The position numbers and the translations under genes are program-made. Below are positions 61,358-64,000 of a stretch of DNA of 64,000 nucleotides, in pieces. The DNA is from Nesterenkonia sp. LB17 (GTDB lineage: Bacteria; Actinomycetota; Actinomycetes; Actinomycetales; Micrococcaceae). How positions within the stretch are numbered: position 1 is the stretch's first letter; each line of letters begins with the position of its first letter. The DNA is taken from the NCBI RefSeq assembly GCF_022565915.1, contig NZ_JAJOYX010000007.1, forward strand, positions 1-64,000. The letters run 5' to 3'. Under the pieces are notes generated by a model, which did no database searches, was not told the origin of the DNA, and saw only the letters and a list, made by a program, of their open reading frames with translations.

Positions 61358-61886
61358 AGCCCTCCTCGGGTATCGGTCCTGTGTTGCGTTCGGGCTCTCT
61401 GCGGCGCCCCTCGCCCGGTGGATTCTCGTCCGGGGGGATCCTGCAGAGCAGCTCGACGACGAATCCAATGATCACCCAGATCGTTCCTCCCGTGATCATC
61501 AGCAGGGATGAGTTCACGTTCGGCGCGGTCAGCGCTGCGGCAGGCACCAGGTCCCCGAGGATACCCGCATGCCAGCCGGCGATCAGCGCCCCGGCGTAGG
61601 CGCCGGCCTGTCCGGCGGTGAGGACCCGGACGGCGTGGAGCGGGTGCAGGCTGCGCTGGCTGCGCCGACCCTTCGCCGCCGCGGTCGCGATCCTGCGCTG
61701 ATCGCGCCAGACCATCAGCCCCAGGGTCAGCACGATCAGCGCGATCCCGAGCAGGGTCACCAAGGAGGTCCGCGGCAGCACCGGGGAGCCCATCCCGTGG
61801 GCGGACAAGTAGACGGTGGTGATGAACCCGACGAGGGCGGCGACGGCGCCGATGATCAGCAGGCGCAGCACGGAGAGCCGGCTCAT
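61338..61886 (-). CDS. DUF3180 membrane protein
   Basis: A 182-residue protein with four TM helices (about 7-29, 34-57, 85-108, 118-142) and a hydrophilic C-terminal tail. GGTIWVIIGFVVE and HALRVLTAGQAGAYAGALIAGWHAG (here HAVRVLTAGQA) match DUF3180, which accompanies folate genes in actinobacteria. ATG 61886 overlaps the folBK stop as ATGA. Function unknown. Confidence 0.9.
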   Translation of the reverse strand: MSRLSVLRLLIIGAVAALVGFITTVYLSAHGMGSPVLPRTSLVTLLGIALIVLTLGLMVWRDQRRIATAAAKGRRSQRSLHPLHAVRVLTAGQAGAYAGALIAGWHAGILGDLVPAAALTAPNVNSSLLMITGGTIWVIIGFVVELLCRIPPDENPPGEGRRREPERNTGPIPEEGYARGTH

Positions 61887-62812
61887 CGCGCACTCTCCAG
61901 CGGTTCCACGGCGCCGGCATCGGCGGCATGCCGAGCGAGTTCGGCCACCGACGCTCCGGCCAGCTTCGCCTGCGGGTCCATCCAGGTCCAGGGGACCAGC
62001 ACGAATCCACGCTGTGCGGCCCGCGGGTGCGGGACCTGCAGCGTCACCGAGGAGATTCCTGCCTGGCCGTAGGTGATGATGTCGATGTCCAGGGTGCGCG
62101 GGCCCCAGCGGATCTCGCCGTTCGCGGCGCCGCGGGCCCGGTGGTGTTCCTGCTCGATCTGCTGGGTGCATCTCAGCAGGGCATGCGGGCTCAGCGTGGT
62201 GGCGATCTCGATGACCTGGTTGTGGAAGTCAGGCTGCCCGGCAGGCCCGCCCACCGGCCTGGTCTTGGCCACCGGGGACTGCTTGAGCACCCGCACCTGC
62301 TCCACGCGGTCCAGCGCGGCGACCGCCGAGGCCAGCGTCACTGCGGATTCCCCGAGGTTGGATCCCAGCGCCAGCACGGCGGTGACCTCCGCGGCGGGGG
62401 CGGCGTCCGGGTCCAGGCCGGGAGCCAGGTCGGCGCGGTCCCGGCGGGCGGTCACCGAGACGTCCTGGAAGGTCTGGGTCAGCGGCGCCTGCGGCTTGTA
62501 CACGGTGATCTCCGCGGCGGCAAGGCGCTCATCGCCGGCAAGGATCTCCCGGGCCAGGTGATCGGCGAGGGCCTCGATCAGGTCGAAGGGCTCGCCGGTG
62601 ATGGCGGCGTGGATCAGCTCGGCGATCTCCACGTAGGAGACGGTGTCGGCGAGGGCATCGCTGCGACCGGCGGCGCGGAAGTCCAGCGTGAGCTCGGCGT
62701 CGACCCGGAAGATCTGGCCCTCGCGCTTCTCGAAGTCGAAGACCCCATGGTGGCCGGTGGCCGTGAGTCCGGTGAGCCGGATGGTGTCACGGGAGCTGCT
62801 CCTGCTGGACAT
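61883..62812 (-). CDS. folBK: Bifunctional dihydroneopterin aldolase / HPPK (FolB-FolK fusion)
   Basis: A 309-residue fusion of two consecutive folate enzymes. Residues about 8-125 are FolB, with GHHGVFDFEKREGQ and SYVEIAELIH (catalytic Glu and Lys context). Residues about 143-305 are FolK, with LALGSNLGES, RPVGGPAGQPDFHNQV and WGPRTLDIDIITYG. Cleaving dihydroneopterin and pyrophosphorylating the product follow each other, so fusion is logical. The ATG at 62812 is 4 nt after the folP stop, with AGAAGG next to it. Within folE-folP-folBK. Confidence 0.94.
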   Translation of the reverse strand: MSSRSSSRDTIRLTGLTATGHHGVFDFEKREGQIFRVDAELTLDFRAAGRSDALADTVSYVEIAELIHAAITGEPFDLIEALADHLAREILAGDERLAAAEITVYKPQAPLTQTFQDVSVTARRDRADLAPGLDPDAAPAAEVTAVLALGSNLGESAVTLASAVAALDRVEQVRVLKQSPVAKTRPVGGPAGQPDFHNQVIEIATTLSPHALLRCTQQIEQEHHRARGAANGEIRWGPRTLDIDIITYGQAGISSVTLQVPHPRAAQRGFVLVPWTWMDPQAKLAGASVAELARHAADAGAVEPLESAR

Positions 62813-62816
62813 CCTT

Positions 62817-63641
62817 CTAGCTTCTCAGCTTGTCGATCACTTGCACAGCATCGCGGCTTCCCTGCACGTCATGGACCCGGACTCCCCAGACGCCGGCCTG
62901 GGCCGCCAGCGCCGAGAGCACCGCCGTGGCGGTGTCCCGAGCCTCCCCGGAGGTGACCGGGGCGAGAAATCCCTTGCGGGAGGCCCCGAAGAGCACTCGG
63001 TGCCCGAGCCGGACGAAGCTCTCCAGGCTGCGGATCAGCTCCCAGTTCTGCTCAGGGGTCTTGGAGAACCCGATCCCGGGGTCCAGGATGAGCTGTTCGC
63101 GGCGGGCACCGGCGTCGAGATAGCGGTCCCGCACGGCGAGCAGCTCGGCGATCACGTCCTCGAGCAGCGAGTCATAATCGGTCAGCGACCCCATCGTCTG
63201 GGAGTCTCCGCGGTTGTGCGTGATCACCACCTGCGCCCCGGACTCGACGATCAGCTCCGGCATGTCCGGTTCGGTGAGCGCGCCCGAGACGTCATTGATG
63301 ATGAGCGTCCGCGGGTCGACTCCGCGGCGATCTGCGCATTCAAAGGCGGCCCGGGCGGTCGCCGCGCGGCGGGTGTCCACCGAGACGGCGATCCCGCAGC
63401 CCAGCAGCTCCTCGATCACCGGCAGGATCCGGCGCTGCTCCTCGAGCAACGGTGTGGGCTGCGCGCCGGGGCGGGTGGATTCCCCGCCGACGTCGATCAG
63501 TGCCGCGCCGGCCTGGGTCATCCGCAGCGCCTCGGTGACCGCGGCCACGACGTCGGGGGTGCCCGCGCCGTCGTCGAACCGGCCGCCGTCGGAGAAGGAG
63601 TCCGGGGTGAGGTTCAGAATCCCCATGATGGAAGTGCGCAT
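62817..63641 (-). CDS. folP: Dihydropteroate synthase
   Basis: A 274-residue TIM-barrel enzyme that condenses the pterin pyrophosphate with p-aminobenzoate, the sulfonamide target. Signatures are MGILNLTPDSFSDGGRF (residues 6-22) and LIDVGGESTRPGA; INDVSG and LDPGIGFSKT follow. ATG 63641 has GGAGAG upstream; the longer frame to 63800 overlaps folE and is not credible. folE lies 29 bp upstream. Confidence 0.95.
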   Translation of the reverse strand: MRTSIMGILNLTPDSFSDGGRFDDGAGTPDVVAAVTEALRMTQAGAALIDVGGESTRPGAQPTPLLEEQRRILPVIEELLGCGIAVSVDTRRAATARAAFECADRRGVDPRTLIINDVSGALTEPDMPELIVESGAQVVITHNRGDSQTMGSLTDYDSLLEDVIAELLAVRDRYLDAGARREQLILDPGIGFSKTPEQNWELIRSLESFVRLGHRVLFGASRKGFLAPVTSGEARDTATAVLSALAAQAGVWGVRVHDVQGSRDAVQVIDKLRS

Positions 63642-63670
63642 CTGGCTCTCCGATTCAGTCAGGAGGGTTG

Positions 63671-64000
63671 CTAGTGGGGCCGGCCGTGGAGCATCAGGCT
63701 CATCGCCTCGGCGCGGGTGGCGGCGTCGCGGAGCTGACCGCGCACCGCAGAGGTGATGGTCCGCGCCCCGGGTTTGGAGACCCCGCGCATGGACATGCAC
63801 AGGTGCTCGGCCTCGACGACGACCATCGCCCCGCCAGGAGCCAGATGCTCGACCAGGGCGTCGACCACCTGAGTGGTGAGCTGCTCCTGGACCTGCGGGC
63901 GCTTGGCGAAGATGTCCACCAGCCTGGCGAGCTTGCTCAGTCCGGTGACCTTGCCCTCCGGGGAGGGGATGTAGCCGATGTGGGCGTGGCCGAAGAAGGG
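63671..64000 (-). CDS. folE: GTP cyclohydrolase I, C-terminal part (cut by the window edge)
   Basis: The last 109 codons of folE. The visible part starts [12 protein letters not shown], which includes the catalytic HIGYIP segment. It continues through [22 protein letters not shown] and [15 protein letters not shown] with zinc ligand Cys, and ends in MLHGRPH. It makes dihydroneopterin triphosphate, first step of folate synthesis. The reading frame continues beyond 64000. First in the visible folate cluster. Confidence 0.95.
   Translation of the reverse strand, partial: PFFGHAHIGYIPSPEGKVTGLSKLARLVDIFAKRPQVQEQLTTQVVDALVEHLAPGGAMVVVEAEHLCMSMRGVSKPGARTITSAVRGQLRDAATRAEAMSLMLHGRPH

Overview
This 64 kb window is chromosomal DNA from a GC-rich actinobacterium, most likely a member of the Micrococcales and probably Micrococcaceae-like (a Nesterenkonia or Arthrobacter relative; the genus is a guess). 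The evidence is two Lsr2 nucleoid proteins, ClpC1, mycothiol-type arsenate reductases, DUF3180, DUF3817 and DUF2520 genes, a dense GC-rich coding layout, and many start codons placed 6-7 nt after a TAnnnT hexamer, the actinobacterial leaderless-transcript pattern. No prophage, transposase or CRISPR array was found. Most of the window is core genome.

Layout. 1-5.6 kb: end of a charged small protein, an orphan DosS-like GAF histidine kinase (-), an ECF sigma factor (-), lsr2 copy 1 (+), a Glu-Asp-Phe tRNA operon (-) and a small zincin metallopeptidase (+). 5.6-13 kb: a secreted NlpC/P60 peptidase with a long Ala/Glu coiled region (+), then a tandem universal stress protein, a glycerophosphodiester phosphodiesterase, an EcsC-like protein and a secreted EEP-fold protein (all -). 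13.4-18 kb: BCCT osmolyte transporter, aldo/keto reductase, a small membrane protein. 17.4-24.5 kb: a monocarboxylate-type module. A minus-strand operon (4-TM protein, DUF485 protein, SSS symporter, LytS-like kinase, LytTR regulator) faces a plus-strand pair (DUF4212 protein and a second SSS symporter).

24.6-33.2 kb: NAD-dependent epimerase, CBS protein, a complete BMP-type (nucleoside-like) ABC importer operon, and an MFS transporter. 33.3-40.2 kb: a conserved actinobacterial protein, tRNA-Lys, then phosphate genes: a DUF47/PhoU-like regulator with a PiT permease (+), converging on pstS-pstC-pstA-pstB (-), with a PHO-box-like direct repeat upstream of pstS. 40.2-43.3 kb: an aromatic-acid-exporter/FUSC-type protein, an orphan lipoprotein flanked by two near-identical 34-nt direct repeats exactly 1300 bp apart, a gene remnant and a GNAT acetyltransferase.

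44-46.7 kb: an arsenic island (arsR and an atypical reductase on one strand, acr3 and a mycothiol-type arsC on the other). 46.7-57 kb: mutY, radA, DUF3817, clpC, lsr2 copy 2, a small membrane protein, lysS and an M13 peptidase. 57-64 kb: a vitamin and envelope cluster on the minus strand running folE (cut by the window edge) - folP - folBK - DUF3180 - two bacterial PH-domain proteins - DUF2520 (possible ketopantoate reductase) - panC.

The more unusual observations are the density of leaderless-type starts, two unexplained structured elements (5661-5747 and 34252-34342), a palindrome cluster upstream of the second lsr2, operator-like repeats upstream of the BMP operon and the aldo/keto reductase, and the direct-repeat-flanked orphan lipoprotein.
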